DNA of 43,619 nt, taken from assembly GCF_017571465.1 (NCBI RefSeq), contig NZ_JAGETV010000020.1, positions 1-43,619 on the forward strand, read 5' to 3'. The notes below the pieces were generated by a model. It was not told where the DNA came from. It saw only the letters and a program-made list of their open reading frames with translations, and ran no database searches. The DNA comes from Thiomicrorhabdus marina. Lineage in GTDB: Bacteria; Pseudomonadota; Gammaproteobacteria; Thiomicrospirales; Thiomicrospiraceae. Positions within the stretch are counted from its first letter, which is position 1. Each line of letters begins with the position of its first letter. This document shows, piece by piece, positions 32,722 to 42,172 of this stretch. Both the position numbers and the translations under genes were made by a program.

Positions 32722-34467
32722 ATGTTGCATATCGAACAAGCGCTCACTGGAAAGTGGCCAAACCTAGCCAATAATCCGGCCTATCCGCTGATTATCAAAC
32801 TGCTGAAAAAACTCCTGCACGAAAAAGAAATCAACGACTTTATCGAACAGAATCAGCATCTGCGCGGCTTTGCTTTTCTTGATCAGGTGCTGGCACACTT
32901 TGATTTCAGTTATCAGGTAAACAGCCAACAACTGCAACGGATTCCTGCGGAAGGCAAAGTGATCATTGTCGCCAACCACCCTATCGGCTCACTGGATGGT
33001 TTAGCGCTATTGAAATTGGTGCGTTCGGTGCGCGCCGATGTGCGCATCGTCGCCAATGATTTACTCTCCAATATCGAACCATTACAAGATCTTTTCTTGC
33101 CCGTCGATAATATGGCGAGTAACCAACATAAAGCGGCATTTAAAGCGATGTTAAATGCGCTAGAAGGCGAACAAGCCGTGATTATTTTTCCGGCCGGAGA
33201 AGTGTCGCGGATTCGTCCCAATGGCGTTAAAGACGGCGCTTGGAAAAGCGGCTTTTTAAAACTGGCGCAACGTAGCCAAGCACCGGTTCTTCCAATTCAA
33301 ATTGATGCCCGCAACTCCAGCTTGTTTTATGCGCTATCAACCCTATACAAGCCACTTGGTTCGCTATTTTTAGTGCAAGAAATGTTTAATAAAACCGCAC
33401 AGAAGATCGAGTTTCATATCGGTAAACCCATTTCTGCCGAGACATTGCAAAAAGCGGTCAAGGAAAGTTCGGTTAAAGTGGTCGCCAAGCAGTTCCGTAA
33501 GTACCTATATCGCTTGGCTAAACCAAAAAGACTTAATAAAAAGCCGTTTTTACCAACCATTGAAACCATTGCGCACCCGATTGATCGCAAGGCATTAAAA
33601 CAAGCGATTCATCAAGGTCAGTTATTAGGCGAAACTAATGACCGCAAGAAAATCTATCTGTTTGACTTTGATGCTAACTCACCGGTGATGCAAGAAATTG
33701 GCCGCCTGCGCGAACTGACCTTTCGCAGCGTACAAGAAGGAACCGGCAAAAGCTCAGACCTTGACCACTATGACGCACTGTATCAGCATCTGGTTTTATG
33801 GGATGAAAGTGAATGGGAAATCGTCGGCGCTTACCGACTGGGGCAAGGCACCCACCCACAACAAGATAGACTAAAAACCGATGCAGAAATCTACAGCGCC
33901 AGTCTGTTTGACTTTAAACCAAGTATCCATGCAGAATTGCAAAATTGCTTGGAACTTGGCCGCAGTTTTGTACAACCAAAATACTGGGGAAAACGCAGTC
34001 TGGATTATCTGTGGTTCGGTATCGGTGCTTATCTCAAACAGCACCCGAATATCCAATATATGTTCGGGCCTGTCAGCCTTAGCAACGCCTATCCGCAAAA
34101 TGCTAAAGAGTTAATCGCCGCTTTCTATTTGCAGCAATTCGGCGATTACCAATCACTGGTGCAAGCGCGCCAACCATTTGCGATTAGCGAGGAAAGCCTA
34201 GCAATAGCTAAGCAAGAATTTAGCAGTGACTACAGTGCAAGTTTGAAAAAGCTTAATGCGCTTTTAGCTTTGGAAGGCGTAAAACTCCCAACCTTATTTA
34301 AACAGTATGCCGAACTGTGCGATGACAAAGGTTGCCGTTTTATCGACTTCAACATCGACCCGCTGTTCGCCGATTGCATCGATGCCTTTATCTTTGTCGA
34401 TATCAGCAAAGTCAAAGACAAAAAACGCCAACGTTATATGGGTGAAGCAAAAATCTCAGTCGCATAA
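32722..34467 (+). CDS. olsF: Bifunctional ornithine-lipid type acyltransferase (OlsF-like)
   Basis: 581 residues: an N-terminal PlsC-like lyso-lipid acyltransferase domain (about 50-260) with ANHPIGSLDG (H86, D92) and FPAGEVSR, and a C-terminal OlsB-like, GNAT-type N-acyltransferase domain (about 310-500; MQEIGRLRELTFR, ELGRSFVQPKYWGKRSLDYLW). A protein with both domains can make ornithine or other amino lipids from an acyl-ACP, as does OlsF. Such phosphorus-free lipids often replace phospholipids during phosphate shortage, and a Pho-box-like site precedes the gene. AGAGGTGA lies before the ATG. The amino acid substrate is inferred from the family. Confidence 0.83.
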   Translation: MLHIEQALTGKWPNLANNPAYPLIIKLLKKLLHEKEINDFIEQNQHLRGFAFLDQVLAHFDFSYQVNSQQLQRIPAEGKVIIVANHPIGSLDGLALLKLVRSVRADVRIVANDLLSNIEPLQDLFLPVDNMASNQHKAAFKAMLNALEGEQAVIIFPAGEVSRIRPNGVKDGAWKSGFLKLAQRSQAPVLPIQIDARNSSLFYALSTLYKPLGSLFLVQEMFNKTAQKIEFHIGKPISAETLQKAVKESSVKVVAKQFRKYLYRLAKPKRLNKKPFLPTIETIAHPIDRKALKQAIHQGQLLGETNDRKKIYLFDFDANSPVMQEIGRLRELTFRSVQEGTGKSSDLDHYDALYQHLVLWDESEWEIVGAYRLGQGTHPQQDRLKTDAEIYSASLFDFKPSIHAELQNCLELGRSFVQPKYWGKRSLDYLWFGIGAYLKQHPNIQYMFGPVSLSNAYPQNAKELIAAFYLQQFGDYQSLVQARQPFAISEESLAIAKQEFSSDYSASLKKLNALLALEGVKLPTLFKQYAELCDDKGCRFIDFNIDPLFADCIDAFIFVDISKVKDKKRQRYMGEAKISVA

Positions 34468-34489
34468 TTGTTTGTTTGCAGGCATAAGA

Positions 34490-34517
34490 AAAAAACCGAC
34501 ATCGATGTCGGTTTTTT
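34490..34517. terminator. Bidirectional terminator between the acyltransferase and M16 genes
   Basis: A perfect 28-nt palindrome centred on ATCGAT: six A, CCGACATC, its complement, six T. It can end transcription of the plus-strand acyltransferase gene (22 nt after its stop) and of the minus-strand M16 operon. Confidence 0.92.
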
Positions 34518-34536
34518 CGTTTTTGGTGAAAAACAA

Positions 34537-35871
34537 TTATTCAGGCTGTCCAACCATAATGGTCAACATCTTATCCGGTTGAATCTGACGATTCCATGCA
34601 TCGAGAATGTCTTGTTTAGTCACCTTCTTAATCTGCTCCGGGAACCATTCCAGATAATCCAATGGCATACCGTAGAAACCGATCATCGAGATATAGCCCA
34701 AGATTTTCGAGTTGCTGTCCATACGCAGAGGCCAGCCGCCGATTAGGTTGTCTTTAATCGCCTGTAAACGCTCTTCCGAGAAATCGTTTAAGAAATCTTT
34801 TAGAGTTTGCTGCACCACCTGCTCGGCTTCTTTGGCAGAAGCGTTTTTAGTCGATAAACCAATAATGAATGGGCCATTCTGCTTCATCGGCGCGAAGTAA
34901 CTGTACACGCTATAAACCAGACCGCGTTTTTCACGCACTTCTTCCATTAGATACGATCCGAAACCGCTACCGCCAAATAAATGGTTACCGACAAACAGTG
35001 GCACATAATCTTTATTGCCGCGTTCAATGCCTAACTGAGTTAGCGAATAGTAAGTCTGTGAAGATGGAAATTCCTTGCTGATACTTTGCGCTTTCGCTAG
35101 CGCTTTCGGTTTTGCCAAAGCTGCGGGCTTTTCACCGGTTGGTAGCGAGCTGGAAAGCTGTTGCGCCATCTTCTCAGCTTGCTTCTTATCAATATTACCG
35201 ACAATTGCAATCACCGCATTATTCGCCAAATAGTGGCTTTGGTAAAACTGCTCTAACTTCGCTTGATCCAATTTCGCCACTGTGGCTTCGGTGCCGATAG
35301 TTGGATGTGCGTATGGGTGATTTGGATACAAGTTCGCCCACAGTTGGTCATTTAAGATTTGCTGCGGTTTGACCGATTTCTGTTTAATGCCCAATAGCAA
35401 ACGCTCACGTTCACGTTCGATAATTTCCGGCTTAAATTGCGCTTGCGTCAAAGCATCTAAATACTGCTCAAACGCCGCTTGCATAACACCATCACGCGTT
35501 AAAGTACGCAAAGAGAAGCTAGCATTATCGCGGCTGGCGCTGCCGCCAAACTGCGCACCGATCTTATTGAAACCGTCAGCAATCTGATCTTCGCTTTGCG
35601 TTTTAGTCGCGGTACCAACCAAGCTAGCGGTAAAAGATGCCAAACCGAAATCATCACCATCGCGAATCGAACCAGCATCAAAAGTGACTTCAATATCCAA
35701 CATCGGCAACTGCGGTGAATGCACATACATTACCTTAGCGCCCTGCTCGGTCATCCAAGATTCGATTTTCACCGACGCTTGGCTAATGGAGCTGAACAAC
35801 ATCAACGCCACGACCATAAAACTTGCCAGCCAAGCCGGTGCAGAAAATTGTAACTTTGCTAATTTCGCCAT
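34537..35871 (-). CDS. M16-family peptidase-like protein lacking the zinc site
   Basis: 444 residues with a signal anchor or peptide (residues 14-33). The usual HxxEH region is replaced by FTASLVGTA, so it is probably the non-catalytic partner that closes the chamber with the gene upstream. EEVREKRGLVYSVYS is the characteristic M16 C-terminal R/Y motif. The start overlaps the stop of the upstream M16 gene by one base (TAATG). Such M16 pairs are common next to ftsY in gammaproteobacteria. Confidence 0.93.
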   Translation of the reverse strand: MAKLAKLQFSAPAWLASFMVVALMLFSSISQASVKIESWMTEQGAKVMYVHSPQLPMLDIEVTFDAGSIRDGDDFGLASFTASLVGTATKTQSEDQIADGFNKIGAQFGGSASRDNASFSLRTLTRDGVMQAAFEQYLDALTQAQFKPEIIERERERLLLGIKQKSVKPQQILNDQLWANLYPNHPYAHPTIGTEATVAKLDQAKLEQFYQSHYLANNAVIAIVGNIDKKQAEKMAQQLSSSLPTGEKPAALAKPKALAKAQSISKEFPSSQTYYSLTQLGIERGNKDYVPLFVGNHLFGGSGFGSYLMEEVREKRGLVYSVYSYFAPMKQNGPFIIGLSTKNASAKEAEQVVQQTLKDFLNDFSEERLQAIKDNLIGGWPLRMDSNSKILGYISMIGFYGMPLDYLEWFPEQIKKVTKQDILDAWNRQIQPDKMLTIMVGQPE

Positions 35872-37265
35872 TAGTGCACTCCTTTGCCTGGAATTGCCGC
35901 GCCATTATTACGCGCTTGTTCACCATTTGGCAGTAGTGTCGCCACGGTCTGCTGGTCAATGCTGAAATATTTCTGCGCCACTTTTTGAATCATTTCCGGT
36001 GTAACTTTACGCATATTATCAACCCAGTTATCTAGCGTATCCGCAGGCAGACCAACACTAAGTAGCGAGCCCATAATAATCGCTTGCGACTGAATCGAGT
36101 CTTGGTGATACACATACTGCGCTTCGGCCTGCGCCAAAACACGGTCTAGTTCTTGTTGCGAGATTTTTTCATCTTGCAGTTTTTTGATTTCCGACCATAA
36201 AGCTTGCTCCGCTTGTTGCGGGGTTTTGTCTTGGTTTGGCGTTGCGCTCAAGGTAAACAATGTGGTGATACGGTCGGTTGGATCAAAGCTGGCACTGGCA
36301 CTCGCTATCACTTCTGAGCCACGAATTAAGTTTTTACTAAAACGCGAAGAATCGTCACCGGAAAGAATGTCACTCATCACACTCAGAGCAAACACTTCTT
36401 GGCGCTCTGCTTCATCTTTTGCGGTCACAAGAGTCGGCGCATGGAAACCAATCAACAACGACGGTAATTTGGTCGCGCCTTTCATGGTTAAACGGCGTTC
36501 ACCCTCTTGTTTGACTTCAATCTGTGGCTTTGGCGGCTCGATGTTTTCCGGGCTATTTTTGCCGTAGTACTGTTTCGCCATTTGGTAGACCTTATCCGGC
36601 TCAACGTCACCAACCACAACCAAAATGGCATTGTTTGGTGCATACCACTGCTTGTACCAATCGCGCGCATCTTGCGCCGTCCAACTACGAATATCCGACA
36701 TCCAACCGATGACCGGATGATGATTCGGGCTATTGATAAACGCCGCCGCTTTGAATTTTTCATACAGCTTGCTGTTTGGGTTATCTTCAACACGCCAACG
36801 ACGCTCTTCGGTCACCACATCACGCTCCTTCAGAAACTCTTCATCGGTTAGAACGATATTACGCATGCGATCGGCTTCCAACTTCATCACTTCGCCAAGA
36901 TGCTGTTTACCGAGAATTTGGTAATAAGCGGTATAGTCGCTCGAGGTAAAAGCATTTTCTTTGGCCCCCATCTGCGCCACTTTTTTCGAAAACTCGCCCG
37001 GCTTCAATTCTTTGGTGCCTTTAAACATCATATGTTCCAGCATATGCGAAATACCGGTTTTACCACTGTGTTCAAAATTAGAACCAACTTTGTACCAAAC
37101 CTGATGAACGACCACAGGCGCACGGTGATCTTGTTTGACTACAACCTGCATACCGTTATCTAATTTGTACGAGCTAACTTGAGCGAAAGCGGACGTACTC
37201 ATTAAGCCCAGACTTATCAGCCCGATAAATTGTTTTCGCAAGGTTTTTACTAGCTTAGTTGCCAT
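35871..37265 (-). CDS. M16-family zinc metallopeptidase (catalytic subunit)
   Basis: 464 residues. A signal peptide (about 1-29, ending AFAQ) directs it to the periplasm. The zinc motif HMLEH is at 74-78, followed by MMFKGTKEL and a downstream Glu region (EADRMRN) as in pitrilysin-type enzymes. With the gene at 34537 it should form a dimeric peptidase that degrades small peptides. It is divergent from ftsY, with about 165 nt between. Confidence 0.95.
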   Translation of the reverse strand: MATKLVKTLRKQFIGLISLGLMSTSAFAQVSSYKLDNGMQVVVKQDHRAPVVVHQVWYKVGSNFEHSGKTGISHMLEHMMFKGTKELKPGEFSKKVAQMGAKENAFTSSDYTAYYQILGKQHLGEVMKLEADRMRNIVLTDEEFLKERDVVTEERRWRVEDNPNSKLYEKFKAAAFINSPNHHPVIGWMSDIRSWTAQDARDWYKQWYAPNNAILVVVGDVEPDKVYQMAKQYYGKNSPENIEPPKPQIEVKQEGERRLTMKGATKLPSLLIGFHAPTLVTAKDEAERQEVFALSVMSDILSGDDSSRFSKNLIRGSEVIASASASFDPTDRITTLFTLSATPNQDKTPQQAEQALWSEIKKLQDEKISQQELDRVLAQAEAQYVYHQDSIQSQAIIMGSLLSVGLPADTLDNWVDNMRKVTPEMIQKVAQKYFSIDQQTVATLLPNGEQARNNGAAIPGKGVH

Positions 37266-37430
37266 GCCTTATCCCCTAATTTGGTGTTATGACAGACCTG
37301 AGTTTGTCATTCCGTATAACAGCGTGCGTGAAACGCACTATGTGCACAGGATTTAGTAAAGAATTGCTTTATAATAAAGCACGCATTTTAATGCAAGTAT
37401 TAAAAAACCTTGGAACAGGAAACCCGCTCA

Positions 37431-38687
37431 ATGTTTAGCTTTTTTCGCAAGAAGAAAAATCAACCTGAAACAGAACAGAATTTAGACAACCAAATTGCAG
37501 TTGAAACAACAGAATCGGTGCCAGAAAAGCAAGAAGCGCCGCAGCAAGACGTTGTCGATAATACAGTACAAGAAAGCCAAGCAGAAAGCCTTGCTATTTC
37601 AGAGCCGGAAAAAACTGTCGAGCCTCTTGTAGAGGTTGAAGTAAAAGCCGAGCCCCAACCTGAGGCAGTAGTTGCAGAGACACCCGAGCCTCTACACCAG
37701 CCTGCTCCTAAAAAAGTCGACGTCACTGAAGAAGAACCAAAGAAAAAAGGGTTCTTTGCTCGCCTTAAAGATGGTTTAAGCAAAACGCGTAAGAGCTTTA
37801 CCGATAGCTTAGGTTCACTGATTCTTGGCAAGAAAGAGATTGATGACGATCTGCTTGATGACCTTGAGATGATTCTTTTGACTGCCGATGTTGGTATCGA
37901 AGCGACTGACCGAATTATCCAAAACCTGACCGACCAAGTATCGCGTAAAGAACTAAAAGACCCGCAAGCATTGATTGATGCACTGAGAGCCCAACTGGAA
38001 CAGATTATCGATCCGATGAGCCGTCCATTGGAAATCGACGATTTCCTAAAACAAAACGGCGGGCCTTATGTAATCTTGATGGTTGGTATCAATGGTGTAG
38101 GTAAAACCACAACTATCGGTAAACTGGCGAAGAAATTCCAAATGGAAGGTAAATCAGTGATGCTAGCGGCCGGGGATACTTTCCGTGCCGCAGCCGTCGA
38201 GCAGCTACAAACTTGGGGCGAGCGCAATAATGTACCGGTTATCGCGCAAAAAACCGGGGCAGATTCGGCAGCGGTGATTTTTGATGCGGTTCAGTCTGCT
38301 AAAGCGAAAAACATTGATGTATTGATTGCCGACACTGCCGGTCGTTTGCACACCCAATCGAACCTGATGGAAGAATTAAAAAAAGTAAAACGCGTTATTG
38401 GTAAGGTTGATGATACGGCGCCACATGAAGTAATGCTGGTGATTGATGCCGGAACCGGTCAAAACGCTCTCAATCAAACCAAGCAGTTCCACGATGCGGT
38501 TGGGGTATCCGGCATTACTTTAACTAAACTGGACGGTACGGCAAAAGGCGGGATTGTGTATGCTCTGGCCGAACAATGCCAAATCCCGATTCGTTTTATT
38601 GGCGTCGGTGAGAAAATCGATGACTTACGTCCGTTCGACAGCAAAGACTTTACCGCTGCGCTGTTCGACCAGAAAGAGAGTAGTTAA
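37431..38687 (+). CDS. ftsY: Signal recognition particle receptor FtsY
   Basis: 418 residues from the ATG at 37431 (MFSFFRKKK), preceded by CAGGA; the longer frame start at 37410 has no support. An acidic, low-complexity N-region (about 10-105) precedes the NG domain with GINGVGKTTTIGKLA, DTFRAAAVEQL, DTAGRLHTQ and TKLDGTAKGG. It docks SRP-ribosome complexes at the membrane. A DUF2914-like gene follows 15 nt later; no ftsE, ftsX or rpoH is present. Confidence 0.97.
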   Translation: MFSFFRKKKNQPETEQNLDNQIAVETTESVPEKQEAPQQDVVDNTVQESQAESLAISEPEKTVEPLVEVEVKAEPQPEAVVAETPEPLHQPAPKKVDVTEEEPKKKGFFARLKDGLSKTRKSFTDSLGSLILGKKEIDDDLLDDLEMILLTADVGIEATDRIIQNLTDQVSRKELKDPQALIDALRAQLEQIIDPMSRPLEIDDFLKQNGGPYVILMVGINGVGKTTTIGKLAKKFQMEGKSVMLAAGDTFRAAAVEQLQTWGERNNVPVIAQKTGADSAAVIFDAVQSAKAKNIDVLIADTAGRLHTQSNLMEELKKVKRVIGKVDDTAPHEVMLVIDAGTGQNALNQTKQFHDAVGVSGITLTKLDGTAKGGIVYALAEQCQIPIRFIGVGEKIDDLRPFDSKDFTAALFDQKESS

Positions 38688-38702
38688 TCTTATAGGTGTC
38701 CC

Positions 38703-39506
38703 ATGCCGATAGCCGATTCCGATAAACCCGAACATCAACGCGCGTTTAAAACCGGTTATCGCTATGGTCTGGCCGGCAAAACTCTGAGCCATATGCCGCA
38801 TGACATTCGCCAGCACGGGGATTTACGCGAATATTTCGCACAGGGTTTAGAAACGGCACAAGATGCTATGGCCGAACAACAGGTCATTCTATCCAAACCG
38901 GATTGGCGCTATCGCATCGTCTGGTTCTCAATTATGGTACTCGGTGGAATTGCTACCGCCGCGGTCATGTTGCAACAAGCCGCTGAAGAGAAACAACAGG
39001 TCAGCCAGGTTCCCCTTTCTCAAACTACTAGCACCGCGTCAGACAACGCATTGATGAGTGAACAGCAACGTACTGATATGCTATTTCATCAACAACAGTT
39101 AGCGAAGCTCGCCTCGCAACGCACACCATTACAACCGTTAAGCGATAACTCTAACCTGCAATTACTCAGTACAACGCTAAGCGGACAAGAGCAAAAATTA
39201 AGTATTTCCCCGACACAAAGCATTGATAAATCAATGATTTCTGTACCTAAGTACCTGCGAAAGCTTGAATTTAACGCGCAACTCAGCTTGAATAAGCCTC
39301 AGACAATTTGGCTGCACTGGCGCTATGACGGAATTGTCATACAAAAACAGCGCTATCAGCTTAGCTCTGGCGAACAAAGCGTGCAATCCGTTCAACAGAT
39401 GAGTAGCGCGCGCCAAGGGCGATGGTATTTGGAATTTGTCGACGCACAACAACAAGTGTTCGCGCGTCTGGCCTTTAATTATGGAACCTTTAATGAAAAT
39501 CACTAA
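38703..39506 (+). CDS. Membrane protein with RMF-like N-terminus and DUF2914-like C-terminus
   Basis: 267 residues. Residues 13-52 (AFKTGYRYGLAGKTLSHMP...YFAQGLETA) resemble ribosome modulation factor (A..GY..G.AG......P.....W..G...A). A single transmembrane helix spans about 70-91. The C-terminal part (about 200-265; WLHWRYDG, GRWYLEFVD, FARLAFNYG) looks like DUF2914. The start lies 15 nt after ftsY, and a lipoprotein gene overlaps its end by 14 nt, so the three form one unit. The RMF likeness is a pattern match only. Function unknown. Confidence 0.7.
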   Translation: MPIADSDKPEHQRAFKTGYRYGLAGKTLSHMPHDIRQHGDLREYFAQGLETAQDAMAEQQVILSKPDWRYRIVWFSIMVLGGIATAAVMLQQAAEEKQQVSQVPLSQTTSTASDNALMSEQQRTDMLFHQQQLAKLASQRTPLQPLSDNSNLQLLSTTLSGQEQKLSISPTQSIDKSMISVPKYLRKLEFNAQLSLNKPQTIWLHWRYDGIVIQKQRYQLSSGEQSVQSVQQMSSARQGRWYLEFVDAQQQVFARLAFNYGTFNENH

Positions 39507-40083
39507 ATCCTTATGGCTCGGTATCCATCTTGCGGTAATGGTGGTTTTGGTTCAAGGTTGTAGCTCGACCCCGCCACCAAAAAAATCGCTCGATAATATC
39601 TGCTCTATTTTCTATTACGATGACGATTGGTTTGATGCTGCGCAAAATTCTTATAAACGCTGGGGAACGCCGCCATGGATTCAACTAGCCTTTGTACACC
39701 AGGAATCGACGTTCAAACCAAACGCCAAACCCAAAATGCAGTATTTCCTCGGAATACCAATTGGTCGGGCTTCAAGCGCCTATGGCTATGCACAGGCCAC
39801 CGATGCCGCTTGGTATGATTATCAAAAACACACCAATCGTTGGAGTGCTAAACGCAATGATATAGATGATGCCCTCGATTTTATCGGATGGTATAACAAT
39901 CAGTCGAATAAGCGCTTAGGAATTTCCAAACATGATACTTTTAAGCTTTATTTAGCCTACCACGAAGGTCATACTGGTTATAAACAACGATCTTATCTTA
40001 AAAAAGAATGGTTGCCACCAATTGCCAAAAAGGTTTCCAATCGAGCGCGTATGTACCGCAACCAATATCAAAAATGCCGCTAG
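39493..40083 (+). CDS. Lytic transglycosylase-like (SLT domain) lipoprotein
   Basis: 196 residues from the ATG at 39493 (MKITKSLWLG); a longer frame start is not supported. Lipobox VQGC (C23). The SLT-type domain carries the catalytic Glu in HQESTF (about 71), then ASSAYGYAQATDAAW and a C-terminal AYHEGHTGY. It should cleave peptidoglycan glycan strands in the periplasm. It overlaps the preceding gene by 14 nt and ends at a strong terminator. Confidence 0.85.
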   Translation: MKITKSLWLGIHLAVMVVLVQGCSSTPPPKKSLDNICSIFYYDDDWFDAAQNSYKRWGTPPWIQLAFVHQESTFKPNAKPKMQYFLGIPIGRASSAYGYAQATDAAWYDYQKHTNRWSAKRNDIDDALDFIGWYNNQSNKRLGISKHDTFKLYLAYHEGHTGYKQRSYLKKEWLPPIAKKVSNRARMYRNQYQKCR

Positions 40084-40104
40084 AAGTATCAAGCGACTAA
40101 AAAC

Positions 40105-40142
40105 AAAAAAAGCCGAGCAGGTCTAACCTACTCGGCTTTTTT
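40105..40142. terminator. Bidirectional terminator between the transglycosylase and fabB genes
   Basis: An A-tract, GCCGAG, an inner AGGT/ACCT stem and CTCGGC followed by T-tract. It ends both convergent transcripts. Confidence 0.92.
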
Positions 40143-40174
40143 AATCTCTAGACAAAATGCCTAGAGGCTAGGTC

Positions 40175-41395
40175 TTAAGCTTTGTATTTCTCAAAGACGA
40201 CACAAGCATTTGTACCGCCGAAACCGAAGCTGTTGCTCATAACACGATTTAGGCCAGCGTTATCGATACGCTCGGTAACAATTGGCATACCTTCACATTG
40301 CTCATCCAAGGTTTCAACATTTATTGACGGTGCGATGAAGTCATTTTCCAACATACAGAGGCTGTAGATAAACTCATGCACACCAGCCGCACCTAATGAG
40401 TGACCCGACATTGATTTAGTCGAGCTAATCTTAGGAATACTATCACCAAATACTTCGCGAATTGCGGCGGCTTCTTTAGTATCGCCTACCGGCGTAGAAG
40501 TACCATGCGGATTTATATAGTCAACCGGACCTTCAACGGTAGAAAGCGCCATTTGCATGCAACGTACCGCACCTTCACCAGAAGGAGCAACCATGTCATA
40601 ACCATCAGAATTGGCACCGTAACCGGTAATTTCCGCGTAGATTTTCGCACCACGAGCAAGAGCGTGTTCTAGTTCTTCAACAACAACCATACCGCCGCCG
40701 CCGGCAATGACAAAACCGTCACGGTCTGCATCATAAGCACGAGATGCTTTCTCAGGCGTATCGTTATATTTACTCGATAGTGCACCCATCGCATCAAATA
40801 GAACAGACATCGTCCAGTGTAGTTCTTCCCCACCACCGGCAAAAACCACATCTTGCTTACCAAGCTGGATTTGCTCAACCGCAGAACCGATACAGTGCGC
40901 AGAAGTCGAACACGCAGAACTAATTGAATAATTAATCCCTTGAATTTTAAAAGGTGTAGCCAGACATGCCGAAACAGTCGATCCCATAGTACGAGTCACC
41001 ATGTAAGGACCTACACGACGAACACCTTTTTCCTTAGCAATAGCAACCGCTTCTGTCGAATTTGAGTTAGAACCGCCACCGGAACCGGCGATTAGACCGG
41101 TGCGAGGGTTAGAAATTTGTTCATCGCTTAGACCAGAATCTTCTACCGCTTGTTTCATAGCGATATAAGAGTAAGCCGCTGCATCGCCCATAAAACGGAG
41201 TTGTTTGCGATCAATGTGGTCTTTAAAATCTAGATTTTTAACAGCACCATGAACTTGAGAACGCATACCGTTTTCTGCATATTCAGGCGCGAAGACGATA
41301 CCCGATTGACCGTTCTTCAGAGACTCTGTCACTTCTTCTTTATTATTCCCAAGACTGGAAACAATCCCAACTCCTGTGATGACAACTCGTTTCAT
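40175..41395 (-). CDS. fabB: 3-oxoacyl-[acyl-carrier-protein] synthase I
   Basis: 406 residues with the condensing-enzyme triad: Cys in [11 protein letters not shown] (about 164), His in [11 protein letters not shown] (about 298) and His in [12 protein letters not shown] (about 333). [12 protein letters not shown] closes the fold. FabB elongates unsaturated intermediates in fatty-acid synthesis. It starts 2 nt after fabA, the usual fabAB operon. Confidence 0.96.
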   Translation of the reverse strand: MKRVVITGVGIVSSLGNNKEEVTESLKNGQSGIVFAPEYAENGMRSQVHGAVKNLDFKDHIDRKQLRFMGDAAAYSYIAMKQAVEDSGLSDEQISNPRTGLIAGSGGGSNSNSTEAVAIAKEKGVRRVGPYMVTRTMGSTVSACLATPFKIQGINYSISSACSTSAHCIGSAVEQIQLGKQDVVFAGGGEELHWTMSVLFDAMGALSSKYNDTPEKASRAYDADRDGFVIAGGGGMVVVEELEHALARGAKIYAEITGYGANSDGYDMVAPSGEGAVRCMQMALSTVEGPVDYINPHGTSTPVGDTKEAAAIREVFGDSIPKISSTKSMSGHSLGAAGVHEFIYSLCMLENDFIAPSINVETLDEQCEGMPIVTERIDNAGLNRVMSNSFGFGGTNACVVFEKYKA

Positions 41396-41397
41396 GC

Positions 41398-41913
41398 TTA
41401 AAAACTTTCCGTATTGGTAAATAGGCCAACTTTAAGATCGCTAGCGCTGTAAATTTCACGTCCATCAACGTATAGCTTGGCATCACCCATGCCCATATAT
41501 AGCTTACGTTTGATAACGCGTTTCATGTCGATAACATATTCAACCTTCTTCGCGGTTGGTAGTACTTGACCGTAGAATTTAACTTCACCTGAACCTAGTG
41601 CGCGACCGCGCCCAGGACCACCAGTCCAACCTAGGAAGAAACCGATTAGCTGCCACATAGCGTCTAAACCTAAACAACCTGGCATTACCGGATCTTCATT
41701 GAAGTGACACTCAAAAAACCATAGATCTTTAGTTACATCTAATTCCGCTTTAATCTGTCCTTTTCCGTAAGCGCCACCTTCTTCAGAAATGTGTGTAATG
41801 CGATCAAACATTAACATTGGTGGTAAAGGCAATTGTGCATTACCTGGCCCGAAAAGTTCGCCACGGCCACAGGCCAAAAGCTCTTCTTTGCTGTAACTAG
41901 ATTGTTGTTCCAT
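41398..41913 (-). CDS. fabA: 3-hydroxydecanoyl-ACP dehydratase/isomerase
   Basis: 171 residues with the FabA active-site His in [14 protein letters not shown] (about 72) and Asp in [11 protein letters not shown] (about 86). It dehydrates and isomerises C10 intermediates, committing to unsaturated fatty acids. GGAAG precedes the ATG. fabA-fabB organisation is typical of gammaproteobacteria. Confidence 0.97.
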   Translation of the reverse strand: MEQQSSYSKEELLACGRGELFGPGNAQLPLPPMLMFDRITHISEEGGAYGKGQIKAELDVTKDLWFFECHFNEDPVMPGCLGLDAMWQLIGFFLGWTGGPGRGRALGSGEVKFYGQVLPTAKKVEYVIDMKRVIKRKLYMGMGDAKLYVDGREIYSASDLKVGLFTNTESF

Positions 41914-41994
41914 CCGGTCTTCCGATATTAAAAATTAAACCTGTGCATTATAGCAGTTCCGAAGAAAGCAGTACAAATCAATGCCTTCTAACGC

Positions 41995-42034
41995 AAAAAG
42001 CCCGCAACCTTTAGTTTAAGATTGCGGGCTTTTT
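41995..42034 (-). terminator. Terminator downstream of tRNA-Thr
   Basis: A stem of about 12 bp (AAAAAGCCCGCAA with TTGCGGGCTTTTT), read on the minus strand just after the tRNA 3' end, 5 nt past its CCA. Confidence 0.9.
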
Positions 42035-42039
42035 AAATA

Positions 42040-42115
42040 TGGTGCCGACATCAAGACTTGAACTTGAAACCTACTGATTACAAATCAGTTGCACTACCAA
42101 TTGTGCTATGTCGGC
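42040..42115 (-). tRNA. tRNA-Thr (anticodon UGU)
   Basis: Read on the minus strand: acceptor GCCGACA pairs with TGTCGGC; D arm GCAC/GTGC; anticodon stem ACTGA/TCAGT with a 7-nt loop TTTGTAA giving anticodon TGT; T arm TCAAG/CTTGA with TTCAAGT loop; discriminator A and CCA encoded. Total 76 nt. It lies 57 nt after coaX and is probably cotranscribed with it, ended by the terminator at 41995-42034. Confidence 0.96.
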
Positions 42116-42172
42116 TGATGCGGCGTATTATAAAGAAATCGATTTTACTGTCAACGCCTTTTTTTAAAAAAA

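Noticed and set aside
34537-35871. M16 gene lacking HxxEH taken as a broken gene
   Set aside because: It is full length, translationally coupled to a catalytic M16 gene, and inactive partners are normal in this family.
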